Shown here piece by piece: positions 35,707-44,282 of a stretch of DNA of 64,000 nucleotides. Positions within the stretch are counted from its first letter, which is position 1, and every line of letters starts with the position of its first letter. The notes beneath the pieces were generated by a model that saw only the letters and a list, made by a program, of their open reading frames with translations, searched no databases and was not told the DNA's origin. The translations under genes and the position numbers were made by a program. Source of the stretch: Bradyrhizobium diazoefficiens (lineage in GTDB: Bacteria > Pseudomonadota > Alphaproteobacteria > Rhizobiales > Xanthobacteraceae); NCBI RefSeq assembly GCF_018131185.1, contig NZ_JAFCJE010000002.1:1-64000 (forward strand), written 5' to 3'.

Positions 35707-37098
35707 TTAGCCGCGGCGGGCCAACATCAGGAAGTCTCCGCGCCATCCGATGACCGCCGTCGCGATCGCGGCGATCACGATCTTGCCGGCGAGCCATGTC
35801 GCTGGCTCCGTCGGCATCGAACCGAGCGATCCGATCAGGATTGCGGCCACCAATGCCTGCATGACCAGCGACCAGCGCGGGAATGCCTCGAACCGCAGGG
35901 TTGGACCGAGCGCGACCAGGATCGTTGCGAGGGTGGCGAGCGAAGCGCAGCCGACTGCCTGTCGCGGCGAAAGTCCGGCCCATACCGCGACCAGCGCGAC
36001 GGCTGCGACGATCGCAAGCTGGCCGGCCGCGACCAGCACGAGCCTGGTCGCGAGCTTTTCCAGGTGTGGAACCACCGCGACGGTCGCCTGCAGATGCGTG
36101 TGCAGGAAATAGAAGGCGGCCACCGTGGGTGCCGTCGCCAGGAAGCCGTCGAGGCTCTCGCGCGGGACCAGGATACGGGCTGCATCCGGAATGAAGCCGA
36201 CCAGGCCGCCGAGCAGCACGAGGGTCGTGCAGATCATGAATTCGAACATCCGTCGCGCCGATTGAACCGACTTCACGGCGGTCCCGTGTTCGAAGTCCTT
36301 GACCAGTTCGGGATAGCTCACGGTGTGGATCGCGGCGTTGAGGACCCAGAACGGACGTTGCAGCAGGTCGAGCGCGATCGAGAATCCGGCACCAGCCCCC
36401 GTCGCGCCGAGCCGGCCGATGATGATGACACGGAGCAGCACCGGCACCGATAAATGGATGACGGATGCGCCCGCCGCGAGCATGCCGTAGCCGGCGAAAG
36501 TCTTCCAGTCGGTCAGCATCGTCTGCAACGAGGCGCGCTCCAGCGGCGTGCGATACGAGACGAGGCCGGCGACGAGCCCCAGCATGTGACCCGACGCAAT
36601 CCCGAGCAGCGCAGCTTCGGCCGTCCCTGAAGTCGCTCCTCCCACGGCGGCCCCGGCCAGAAGCGCGGTGGCACGCAGCGCAAGAAGAGAGGACGCGACG
36701 CCCAGCCGATCCGACAGGCGGACCGATAGGAAGTAGAGATCCGTCAAGCCCTGCAGGACGGATATGCCCAGACCCAACGCGATGATCCCTGCCGGGAGCG
36801 CGCTGACCATGGATGCGCAACTCCCGACAACGACGAGCGCGACCGCACTCGACAGGCCTGCCGCAAACAGCGACCACCTCAGCCGGGCCGCTTCGTTCTC
36901 TCCGGCGGCCGCCAGAAAACGCAATCCGGCGAGTTGCAGCCACTCGAACATCAGGACGCAGAGCAGTTGGCTCGAGGCAAGCGCGAGGGAGAAGCTGGTG
37001 TAGTCTGCTGCCGGCAACAGATGACTGATCGCGAAGATCAGGATGATCGCCGCGGCGCTCTGATAGACGTAGCCCGCCATCGCCAAGAAGCGTGTCAT
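35707..37098 (-). CDS. Wzx-like polysaccharide flippase (2)
   Basis: 463 residues from the ATG at 37098; the frame extends to 37245 but that part overlaps the preceding gene. About twelve hydrophobic segments starting MTRFLAMAGYVYQSAAAIIL. Mid-protein VSYPELVKDFEHG is the kind of loop seen in MOP-family polysaccharide exporters. It is the last gene of a five-gene minus-strand operon (two glycosyltransferases, hydrolase, glycosyltransferase, flippase by apparent linkage), 10 bases after the glycosyltransferase stop. Why the locus has two flippases is not clear; there may be two polysaccharides. Confidence 0.85.
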   Translation of the reverse strand: MTRFLAMAGYVYQSAAAIILIFAISHLLPAADYTSFSLALASSQLLCVLMFEWLQLAGLRFLAAAGENEAARLRWSLFAAGLSSAVALVVVGSCASMVSALPAGIIALGLGISVLQGLTDLYFLSVRLSDRLGVASSLLALRATALLAGAAVGGATSGTAEAALLGIASGHMLGLVAGLVSYRTPLERASLQTMLTDWKTFAGYGMLAAGASVIHLSVPVLLRVIIIGRLGATGAGAGFSIALDLLQRPFWVLNAAIHTVSYPELVKDFEHGTAVKSVQSARRMFEFMICTTLVLLGGLVGFIPDAARILVPRESLDGFLATAPTVAAFYFLHTHLQATVAVVPHLEKLATRLVLVAAGQLAIVAAVALVAVWAGLSPRQAVGCASLATLATILVALGPTLRFEAFPRWSLVMQALVAAILIGSLGSMPTEPATWLAGKIVIAAIATAVIGWRGDFLMLARRG

Positions 37099-37108
37099 CG
37101 CAGGCGTG

Positions 37109-38386
37109 TCATCGCGGAATGAGGCGCTCCTTGCCGACGACCGCCGGTCCCTGCGGCGCTTCGGTCGTGGCTGCACGCAAGTGCGACATCCGTTGCTCGC
37201 GCAATTGTTCATACAGGTTCTTGTACGAAGACAGCACGTCGGCAAATATCCACTTGTTGGTATCCGCGATGAGGCGCCGGCTGATCTCGTCGATCTTGTG
37301 CGGATCGGCCGCGATCGCGAGCATGCTGTTGGCCAGGGATTGCGGATCGGCTTCAGTCAGCCAGCCCGTGATGCCGTGCTCGATGACCTCGGGCATGCCG
37401 CCAAAGCGCGTCCCGAGCAGCGGCCTGCCGGCCGCCTTGGCATCGGCGACGACGAGCGGGCCGGGGTCGTGCCAGATCGACGGTGCGACCACCACGTCCA
37501 CTTGCTTGTAGAAATCGTCGGGCACCACGAAGCCCATGAACTCGATCCGTGCGTCCGGCGCCAGCGCCCTGAGGCGTCGTTGCTCCTCGTCGCTGACACG
37601 GCCGGCGATCAACATGCGGATACGGTCCGGCGGCAGCAGAGCCAGCGCCCTCATCAGATTGTCGATGCCCTTTTCCTCCGTGAGGCGGCCGATGAATCCG
37701 AACGTCACTTCCGTGGTGCAGACCGGACGAGGATAGGGCGCGCGCGGCGGCTCGGTGGAGGCGTTGCGGATCACGGTACGGATCGGCGTCTCCGAGAACA
37801 TGCCCATGTCGGTGTGAATGGACAGGACGCGCTCGCTCACGCCGACCACCGCGCTGAGCCAATGCGTGGCACGCTTGCGATGGAACGTCAGTATTCCGCA
37901 GCTCGTGCAGGTGTGCTCGCAAGACCGCCCCTTCTCGAAGCGCGAGCAGCGCGGGCAGGTCAGATAATAGTCGTGAAGCGTATGGAGCACGGGAACGCCG
38001 AGCTGGGCGGCAACGCGCCAGATCGCGGTGGTGAGGCCCGACAGATTGTTCGAGTGCATCACGTCCGGCTTGAAAGCCCGGATTCGCTCCGCGATCAGGG
38101 GGGCCTGCATCTGCCAGTCGTCGATGGCGTGCCAGATGCTGCGCAGCGCGACGTTCTTCTGCTCGGTGAAGGGCCTGTAGATGTTCTGCACCGGCGCGGA
38201 GTAGACATTGATGCCGTTGCAGGTTTCGCGCGCCTGCTCCGGCGAGGGGGCGGCGCGGATCACCTCCACCTCGTCACCGCGCTGCACCAGGCCTTCGGCG
38301 AAACGCCGCGCGAAGATCTCTGCGCCGCCGACGATCTTTGGGGCCTGAGGCGTCGGATAAAGCGTGGACGTCAAAAGAACTTTCAT
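37109..38386 (-). CDS. GT-B glycosyltransferase, GT4 family, with Cys cluster (2)
   Basis: 425 residues. Gly-rich N-terminal loop IVGGAEIFARRFAEGLVQRG, PDVMHSNNLSGLTTAIWRVA, donor domain FGFIGRLTEEKGIDNLMRAL, and VVAPSIWHDPGPLVVADAKA with GGMPEVIEHGITGWL. Between the domains there is a Cys-rich insert (LTCPRCSRFEKGRSCEHTC then TSCG) with five Cys that could bind zinc; such inserts occur in a subset of GT4 enzymes. Start ATG 38386 follows GAGG. Likely adds one sugar of the repeat unit. Confidence 0.9.
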   Translation of the reverse strand: MKVLLTSTLYPTPQAPKIVGGAEIFARRFAEGLVQRGDEVEVIRAAPSPEQARETCNGINVYSAPVQNIYRPFTEQKNVALRSIWHAIDDWQMQAPLIAERIRAFKPDVMHSNNLSGLTTAIWRVAAQLGVPVLHTLHDYYLTCPRCSRFEKGRSCEHTCTSCGILTFHRKRATHWLSAVVGVSERVLSIHTDMGMFSETPIRTVIRNASTEPPRAPYPRPVCTTEVTFGFIGRLTEEKGIDNLMRALALLPPDRIRMLIAGRVSDEEQRRLRALAPDARIEFMGFVVPDDFYKQVDVVVAPSIWHDPGPLVVADAKAAGRPLLGTRFGGMPEVIEHGITGWLTEADPQSLANSMLAIAADPHKIDEISRRLIADTNKWIFADVLSSYKNLYEQLREQRMSHLRAATTEAPQGPAVVGKERLIPR

Positions 38387-38419
38387 CGCGTCAACCTCAT
38401 GTCTGCAAAAAAATCACGT

Positions 38420-39760
38420 CTACCGCGCCGGCCTTATCTCCAGGGCGGGAACGGCACTGTCATTGGCGGCAATCAGGACCGGTGTGCTCGAGACGGGAAT
38501 CCAGACCCCGGACGCAGGCCTTGCCGCCTGGTCACACGGCATCGCAAAGCTTGTGCCTGGTTGATCGCCCTTGAGCCGAATTTCGTAACGCCGGTCCGAA
38601 GCCTCGGACCAGACCGCAACTCTGCCGCCGGAGGCCGTCGATGCATTGATCGACACCACTCCGCCGGCGAGTTCGCGTCGCTCGGCACTCAGGCTCGTGC
38701 GAATGAAGGCCCATGCGCCCTGAGCCGCGCAGGCGACCGGCTTCGGTGAATTGTCGAAACGATAGAGTCCGAAATTGTGCTCCAGGTCCGATGGGTCCTT
38801 TCCACTGTCCTTGAGCTCGTAGAGCCACATTCCCTTGAGCCAGCGCGTCGCGGTCGATGCCCACAGGATGAGCTGCGCCGTGTTGTCGGCCTGGGCCTGT
38901 TCGCTGACCCCGCATTTGTTGGAAGCGGCCGTGGTCCAGCCGGTCTCGGTGACATAGATCGGGAAGTCGGGGTTTCCGCTCGCCTGGCCGACCAGGCGGT
39001 GAAACGCCGTCAACCTGTCGATGATCTCGGCCGAGGTGCGTTTGCTCGGGCCCATGCAGAAGTTGTAGAGATGGATCGAAGCGCCGTCCGCATATTGAAG
39101 GATGCCGGTCCGCAGCATCTTCTCCGTCCATGCCCAGCCGAGATCGTCGCCGAGCGCCCCGACCAGGAAAGGCGCGTTCGGCGCAACCCGCTTGACCGCC
39201 GGCCGCGCGACTTGCGCGAGCGCCAGATAGTTCTCCGGCGAGAACGCGGCATCCTTCTTCGCCGCCAGGTTCCATTCGTTCCAGAGCTCGAAGAGCGGAT
39301 GCTGCGCCACGACCGATTGCGCTGCCGAAGCAGCATAGTCGGCAAAGCGCTGCCGCGCTTCATCGGTCGTCGGCGGCGAGGAGTTCGGCACCAGATGATG
39401 GCCGAACGCAAGGATCAGGAGGGGACGCGCGACGCCGGATCTGACTTGGGCCTCGAGCCTGCCGAGCCTGGGCGTGAAGCCCATCCGGCGTCCGCCCACT
39501 TCAAAGTCCGACCAGGGAAAATCGTCGCGAAAAGCGTTGAGGCCGAGTTGCTTGATCTGCGCGATGTTCTCCGAGGGCACGTAGCCGCGTGCGCTCACGG
39601 GACCACCCAGCCCCTGATGCGTGCCGACCCCCAGCAGGAATCGGGCATCGAGCGGTTGAGCCTGTTGTGCGCAGACGGAAACCGGCAGGAGAATGGCTGC
39701 GATGAGGCTTGCGAGACGAAGGCTGTCGCGAGCCAAGGTGCGTGGGAGCGGCGGAGCCAT
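38420..39760 (-). CDS. Sec-exported glycoside hydrolase (PslG-like)
   Basis: 446 residues with an N-terminal hydrophobic segment and Cys/Ala-rich end (IAAILLPVSVCAQQA) that could be a signal peptide or lipoprotein-like leader. The catalytic domain shows acid/base Glu162 in FELWNEWNLA and nucleophile Glu272 in IYVTETGWTT, spaced as in clan A glycosidases of the GH5/GH39 kind; a beta domain follows. Its ATG overlaps the stop of the upstream glycosyltransferase (TGATG). Hydrolases inside exopolysaccharide operons, such as PslG in Pseudomonas, act in the periplasm during assembly; that role is inferred here. The two catalytic motifs resemble those of the hydrolase-repeat protein. Confidence 0.85.
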   Translation of the reverse strand: MAPPLPRTLARDSLRLASLIAAILLPVSVCAQQAQPLDARFLLGVGTHQGLGGPVSARGYVPSENIAQIKQLGLNAFRDDFPWSDFEVGGRRMGFTPRLGRLEAQVRSGVARPLLILAFGHHLVPNSSPPTTDEARQRFADYAASAAQSVVAQHPLFELWNEWNLAAKKDAAFSPENYLALAQVARPAVKRVAPNAPFLVGALGDDLGWAWTEKMLRTGILQYADGASIHLYNFCMGPSKRTSAEIIDRLTAFHRLVGQASGNPDFPIYVTETGWTTAASNKCGVSEQAQADNTAQLILWASTATRWLKGMWLYELKDSGKDPSDLEHNFGLYRFDNSPKPVACAAQGAWAFIRTSLSAERRELAGGVVSINASTASGGRVAVWSEASDRRYEIRLKGDQPGTSFAMPCDQAARPASGVWIPVSSTPVLIAANDSAVPALEIRPAR

Positions 39761-40899
39761 CAGAAATTCTTGGAGAGGTCCGATTGCAGCGCCGCCTTCG
39801 CCTCGACCGGTGTCCGCTCGTCCTGGAGGAGCTCGGCATAGACCTGCTGCAAATGCCCATGCGTCTTCTGAACGTCATAAAACTGCTTGAAGCGGTCGTA
39901 GCCGCGTTGTCCCAACACCTTGAGATCGAAATCGAGCGCCCGCCGGAAACCGTCGACGAGAGGCTGAACGGCGACGGGCTCGCAAAGCACGCCGGTGACG
40001 CCGTCGACGACGATCTCGGGCAATGCGCCGCTGCGGAATGCCAGGATGGGTTTTGCCGCGCGCATCGCCTCCAGGGCAACGAGACCAAAGGCCTCCCATC
40101 GTGACGGGATCACGACGAGATCGGCGGCCTCGAGCTGGGTCTCGATGGTCGGGCGGTCGAGCCAGCCCAGCATCGACACGTTGGACGGGACACTCGGGCC
40201 TTCGTACTTGTTGACGACGGAGGCGCCGATCATGCGGATATCGAGCACGTCCTCGAGCGCGCGCGCCGCTTCGATCAGGAGATCGAATCCCTTCTGGCGG
40301 TCCAGGCGTCCGATGAAGAGAACCTTGACCTTCTTGGAGGTCCAGTCCGCCGCGACGGGCTGCGGCGAGCGCGTCTTCGAGATGCCGTTATGGACGATCG
40401 TGAGGCGGTCCGCCGGAATTCCCGCGCGGACCGCTTCGTCGAACTCGTCGCCGGAGATGCAGATGATTCGGTCCGACGTCCGGGCGAGAAGGTTCTCCGC
40501 CGCCTTTGTCACGACATGGCTGAGGCGGCCGGTCTGGCGTGAAAATGCCCAGCCGTGCGGGCAATAAACCACGCGCGGACCGTCAGAGCGGGCTGCAAGC
40601 GCGGGACGGAGCACGAGGCCTGCAAACGAGGAATGCAGATGCACCACGTTCGGCTTGAAGGCGTCGAGTGCCTGCATGCTCGCGCGAAACATGTGGAATA
40701 GCCCGGCGACGCCGCGGCCGGATCGTTCGAACGTCGTAATCTGGCTGTCATCGACTGCCGGAAGATCGCGGCGATGATCTGAGGGCACGACATAGTGCAC
40801 GTTCTCGGCGCCGAAGCTGGCCTGTTGCTGTGGATGCAACTCGTTCAGGTAGCTCGCAATCCCGCCCCGAATGGTCTCGGCGATGTGCAGCACTTTCAT
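39760..40899 (-). CDS. GT-B glycosyltransferase, GT4 family (3)
   Basis: 379 residues from the ATG at 40899, preferred for its GAGG site 7 bases before and the usual MKVLHIAETIRGGIASYL start; an in-frame ATG exists at 40938. Domains: acceptor (NVVHLHSSFAGLVLRPALAA, VVYCPHGWAFSR) and donor (VLFIGRLDRQKGFDLLIEAA, VVIPSRWEAFGLVALEAMRA, GALPEIVVDG) with the EX7E-like segment. It is translationally coupled to the exported hydrolase gene. Confidence 0.92.
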   Translation of the reverse strand: MKVLHIAETIRGGIASYLNELHPQQQASFGAENVHYVVPSDHRRDLPAVDDSQITTFERSGRGVAGLFHMFRASMQALDAFKPNVVHLHSSFAGLVLRPALAARSDGPRVVYCPHGWAFSRQTGRLSHVVTKAAENLLARTSDRIICISGDEFDEAVRAGIPADRLTIVHNGISKTRSPQPVAADWTSKKVKVLFIGRLDRQKGFDLLIEAARALEDVLDIRMIGASVVNKYEGPSVPSNVSMLGWLDRPTIETQLEAADLVVIPSRWEAFGLVALEAMRAAKPILAFRSGALPEIVVDGVTGVLCEPVAVQPLVDGFRRALDFDLKVLGQRGYDRFKQFYDVQKTHGHLQQVYAELLQDERTPVEAKAALQSDLSKNF

Positions 40900-41020
40900 C
40901 GTTTGCCTCGCATAAGGCTGCGTCGGAGAGCCGGACATCGTCTATCCCTGTTCGGTGTTCGCTAGTGCGAGATACAGTTCCTCGAATACGTAGCGATAAT
41001 GGGGCAGCGATGTGGTGATG

Positions 41021-41147
41021 TTGCGCCAAGCTCATTGCGCGCGCGAGATCACTTCCAAAAACAAAAAACTTTCATGGAACCATGTGCCGGGCGGGGGAGT
41101 TGCGACACGTTTGCGCTGGACCTTTTGCGCGCGAAAGGCGAGTTGCG
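41021..41147. promoter_or_regulatory. Six TTGCG pentamers upstream of glycosyltransferase operon
   Basis: TTGCG at 41021, 41035, 41100, 41111, 41125 and 41143, all in the same direction, in 127 bp between two minus-strand genes. This is the densest cluster in the window; chance expectation for both strands is well below one. Likely regulatory region of the operon beginning at 40899. Confidence 0.45.
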
Positions 41148-41154
41148 TCCTATT

Positions 41155-42258
41155 TCAAGCGGCGGTGGCGACGTTGGCCGGCCCTGCGAGATGATCGAGC
41201 AGGGCCTTCGCCGATTTCTTCCACGAAAAGAATGCAACGCGATCCTGCTGCCTCATGCGCTCCTGATCAGAGATGGCGCCGATTGCCAATCTTTCGAGCA
41301 TGAGCTGCTTCAAAGCGTCGGCATCGCTGGCGCGAAAATACGCAGCCGCATCACCGCACGTCTCAACGACCGCATCGGCGGTCGAGGCGATGACCGGGCA
41401 GCCGAAGATCATGGCTTCGAGCGGCGGCACGCCAAAGCCTTCGTAGAGCGAGGGAAACACGAATGCCGATGCATGCGCATAGAGCGCTGCGATCTCGCCG
41501 TCCGTCAGACGCCCGGCCAGCAGCAGGCCCGCGGCGCCGTCGCCTGAATTGTCCTGGAATACCTTGCTGTTGTCGCCGCCGACGATCACCAGCGGAACGT
41601 CGGGGCGGTCGAGCAGCTGGACGGCACGAATCGCGACTGAAAGATTCTTGTTCTTCGTCCGCGAGCCCACATAGAGAAAGAATTTCTGGGGCTGAATCCC
41701 AAGTCTGCCGATGATGCCGGGATCAGGCTTCGTCTTGGCGAAATGTTCTGCGCTGTTGGGGAAGACAGGGATCGCCGTTGCCGACAGATTCAGCACCTCG
41801 GCAAGCTCTTTGCGCGAAAAGCCCGATACGGTTGCGATGCTTGCCTGTCGGGCGAGCAGTCGGCCCATCGTGCGGTGAACTGCCAGATAGCGCCAGCTGA
41901 AGAAGTCCGGCCTGCGAAAGACCTGTGCGTCGTGGATCACGACAATATGGTCGCGATGGAACACCGGGCCCGAGTTGGCCAGGCTGATCAGGCGGCCCCC
42001 CGAAGCAGCGCGCGCCAGGTCGATTTGATCCCATGCGTGCCCGCGCAAGCGGCCGACGGTGCGAATCTTGATTCGCTCGAGGTGAAGGTCTGCGCTTGCA
42101 TCCTCGGGCGTCAGCAACTGCCAGTCTGCGTTCCGCAGCGACGCCGGCGTTTGCTCCGACGCCAGCTCCGCGTCGATCGCCTTGACGATTTCGGCGGCAT
42201 AGCGCTGAACGCCGGTGAGCTTTTGCGACAGAAAGCGGCCGTTGATGAAGAATTTCAA
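41155..42258 (-). CDS. GT-B glycosyltransferase, GT4 family (4)
   Basis: About 367 residues. Starts LKFFINGRFLSQKLTGVQRYA, typical of GT4 enzymes of the mannosyl/rhamnosyl type, then SIATVSGFSRKELAEVL, FFLYVGSRTKNKNLSVAIRA, VFPSLYEGFGVPPLEAMIFG and CPVIASTADAVVETCGDAA. No ATG begins the frame. The TTG at 42258 matches the usual N-terminus; a TTG at 42336 would give 26 more residues. The start is uncertain. A 255-base gap with the TTGCG cluster separates it from the next operon. Confidence 0.88.
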   Translation of the reverse strand: MKFFINGRFLSQKLTGVQRYAAEIVKAIDAELASEQTPASLRNADWQLLTPEDASADLHLERIKIRTVGRLRGHAWDQIDLARAASGGRLISLANSGPVFHRDHIVVIHDAQVFRRPDFFSWRYLAVHRTMGRLLARQASIATVSGFSRKELAEVLNLSATAIPVFPNSAEHFAKTKPDPGIIGRLGIQPQKFFLYVGSRTKNKNLSVAIRAVQLLDRPDVPLVIVGGDNSKVFQDNSGDGAAGLLLAGRLTDGEIAALYAHASAFVFPSLYEGFGVPPLEAMIFGCPVIASTADAVVETCGDAAAYFRASDADALKQLMLERLAIGAISDQERMRQQDRVAFFSWKKSAKALLDHLAGPANVATAA

Positions 42259-42440
42259 TTGGCTACCAGAATTGTTCTTGGGGACCCGGGCCGCGTTTCC
42301 GACAAGGCTGGCGGCGGACGAACCGCAAATGAGCAACCGTTAGGTACGGAAATATGACGCTGCCCTGCAGGGCGCTGGGGCGCCGGCTGCATGGCTGGCG
42401 CCGCCTTGCTGCATGCAAGGTCGCGGTGTAGATCTCGCGC

Positions 42441-43316
42441 ATGAGCGATGACACTTTCACTCTTCGCAGCGGCCGGCTCACCGCCACGGTCAAGGCGCAC
42501 GGCGCCGAGCTATGTTCGTTCAAGGACGGCGTCACCGAGTTCGTCTGGCAGGCGGGGCCGGAATGGCCGCGCCATGCGCCGTTGCTGTTTCCGATCGTCG
42601 GGCGCCTCGCCGGGGACGAATTGCGGCACCGGGGCAAGACGTATCGGATGACCCAGCACGGCTTTGCCCGCGACAACCGCTTTGCCTGGGTCGAATGCGG
42701 CGAGAGCCGCTGCACCCTGGTGCTCGAAGACAGCGAGACGACGCGTGCGCTCTATCCATTCGCGTTCCGGCTGACCACAATCTATACGCTCGATGATGCC
42801 GGCCTCGACCTGACGCTCGTGATCGCCAACACTGGCAAGGAAACGTTGCCGGCTTCGATCGGCGGTCATCCCGCGTTCAACTGGCCGCTTCAGCCGGGAC
42901 TTGCCAAGGAGAGCTATGCGCTGACCTTCACCCGCGCGGAGTCCTCTCCCGTCCGCCGTCTCGAGGGCGGATTGCTGCGCGCGGCAACGGAGCCGAGCCC
43001 TGTGAAAGGCACCGTGCTCCCCTTGTCCGAATCCCTCTTCACCGAAGATGCCGTCATCTTTGACCGGATGGAGAGCGACGCGGTCCGCTATGCCGCCTCC
43101 GGCGGCCCCTGGCTCAAAATGTCCTGGCGCGGCTTTCGCGAGCTCGGCGTCTGGTCGAAACCGTCAGGCGCGCCGTTCCTCTGCATCGAGCCCTGGCGCG
43201 GCTACGCCAGTCCGGACGGATTCGACGGCGAGTTCGGTGACAAGCCGGGCCTGATGCACATTGCGCCGGACGCCGAAGAGCGGTTGTCGTTCCGGATCGA
43301 GGTCGGATCGTCCTGA
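42441..43316 (+). CDS. Aldose 1-epimerase family protein
   Basis: 291 residues. Pattern of the GalM/YeaD-like superfamily: SGRLTATVKAHGAELCSFKD at the start, HAPLLFPIVGRLAGDEL, GFARDNRFAW and the central SIGGHPAFNWPL with the conserved His; the C-terminal WSKPSGAPFLCIEPWRGYAS carries the usual acidic residue. Interconverts anomers of a hexose or hexose phosphate; substrate not determined. Divergent from the glycosyltransferase, with no sign of a shared operon. Confidence 0.85.
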   Translation: MSDDTFTLRSGRLTATVKAHGAELCSFKDGVTEFVWQAGPEWPRHAPLLFPIVGRLAGDELRHRGKTYRMTQHGFARDNRFAWVECGESRCTLVLEDSETTRALYPFAFRLTTIYTLDDAGLDLTLVIANTGKETLPASIGGHPAFNWPLQPGLAKESYALTFTRAESSPVRRLEGGLLRAATEPSPVKGTVLPLSESLFTEDAVIFDRMESDAVRYAASGGPWLKMSWRGFRELGVWSKPSGAPFLCIEPWRGYASPDGFDGEFGDKPGLMHIAPDAEERLSFRIEVGSS

Positions 43317-43340
43317 GACCGAAGTCGAGCTGATCGGCCC

Positions 43341-44189
43341 TCAAATCTCGATCCGCGTGAGATCCTCGCCGAGCACGACGGGACCCGCATAGTCCTGCCT
43401 GACATCCGCAAGCAGCGCGTTCAGCATCGCATCGTCGGTGCGCGGTCGGTGGTGGGTCAGCGCGAGCTTCTTGACGCCGGCCTTGGCCGCGATCTTGCCG
43501 ACCGTGTCGCCGCAGGCGATCGTGAATTTCGCAAGGCGGCGAAGGTGCTCGTTGTTGATCTCCGGCGTCGCGAGGAAGCAGCACTGAACCAGCAGGTCGG
43601 CTCCGTGCGCCAGCCGCTCGAGCCCGGGGCAGGGGACAGTGTCGCCGGAAATCGCAATGACCTTGCCCTCCGCTTCGAAGCGGTAGCCGAGACACATCCA
43701 TCGCGCGAGGAAGGCCGGCGGCATGTCGAGGCCATCGCCATGCGAGACCAATTCGGCGCTGATCTTCCAGCGCCCGGTGTCGAGGACGGGACCCGGTACG
43801 ACGTCCGTTGCGAGGACGGGTTTCCAGCCGCCGAAGGTCGGTTCGCCCTTATCCCGCCTGGTGATGTCCTTGTCGTAGACCTGCGTGACCAGCGTGTGGA
43901 CGAGCCGTTCGGTATCCGGCGGTCCATAGATGCGCAGCTCGTCCTTGCGCCCGTACCTCCATGAATTCAGCATCACATCGTAGAGGTCGCCGATGTGGTC
44001 GAAATGATGGTGCGTGAGAAAGACCGTGTTGATGGCGCCGAGTGGAACGCCGGCCTTGCTGAGCTGGACCATGACGCCGCGGCCGGCGTCGAACAGGATA
44101 TTCTCGTCGCCAAGCCTGATCAGCGTGGTCGTTGCCATGCGGCGCGGGTCCGGGCGCGGGCCACCGGTGCCGAGCAGTATGACCTCCAT
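43341..44189 (-). CDS. Metallo-beta-lactamase-fold hydrolase (RNase Z/arylsulfatase-like)
   Basis: 282 residues from the ATG at 44189 (MEVILLGTGGPRPDPRR). Metal motif THHHFDHIGD is the HxHxDH signature, with SGDTVPCPG and LTHHRPRTDD giving the later ligands. Close in pattern to RNase Z and alkylsulfatase-like members, whose substrates vary; none can be assigned. Convergent with the epimerase gene. Confidence 0.88.
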   Translation of the reverse strand: MEVILLGTGGPRPDPRRMATTTLIRLGDENILFDAGRGVMVQLSKAGVPLGAINTVFLTHHHFDHIGDLYDVMLNSWRYGRKDELRIYGPPDTERLVHTLVTQVYDKDITRRDKGEPTFGGWKPVLATDVVPGPVLDTGRWKISAELVSHGDGLDMPPAFLARWMCLGYRFEAEGKVIAISGDTVPCPGLERLAHGADLLVQCCFLATPEINNEHLRRLAKFTIACGDTVGKIAAKAGVKKLALTHHRPRTDDAMLNALLADVRQDYAGPVVLGEDLTRIEI

Positions 44190-44282
44190 AGTGCACACTC
44201 CAGCGTGAAGATACTTCACACTAGATATGAAGGCGGCAATGAAGCAAGCCGCATCGGGCCAGCAGGGACGGAGCAGCGGCGT

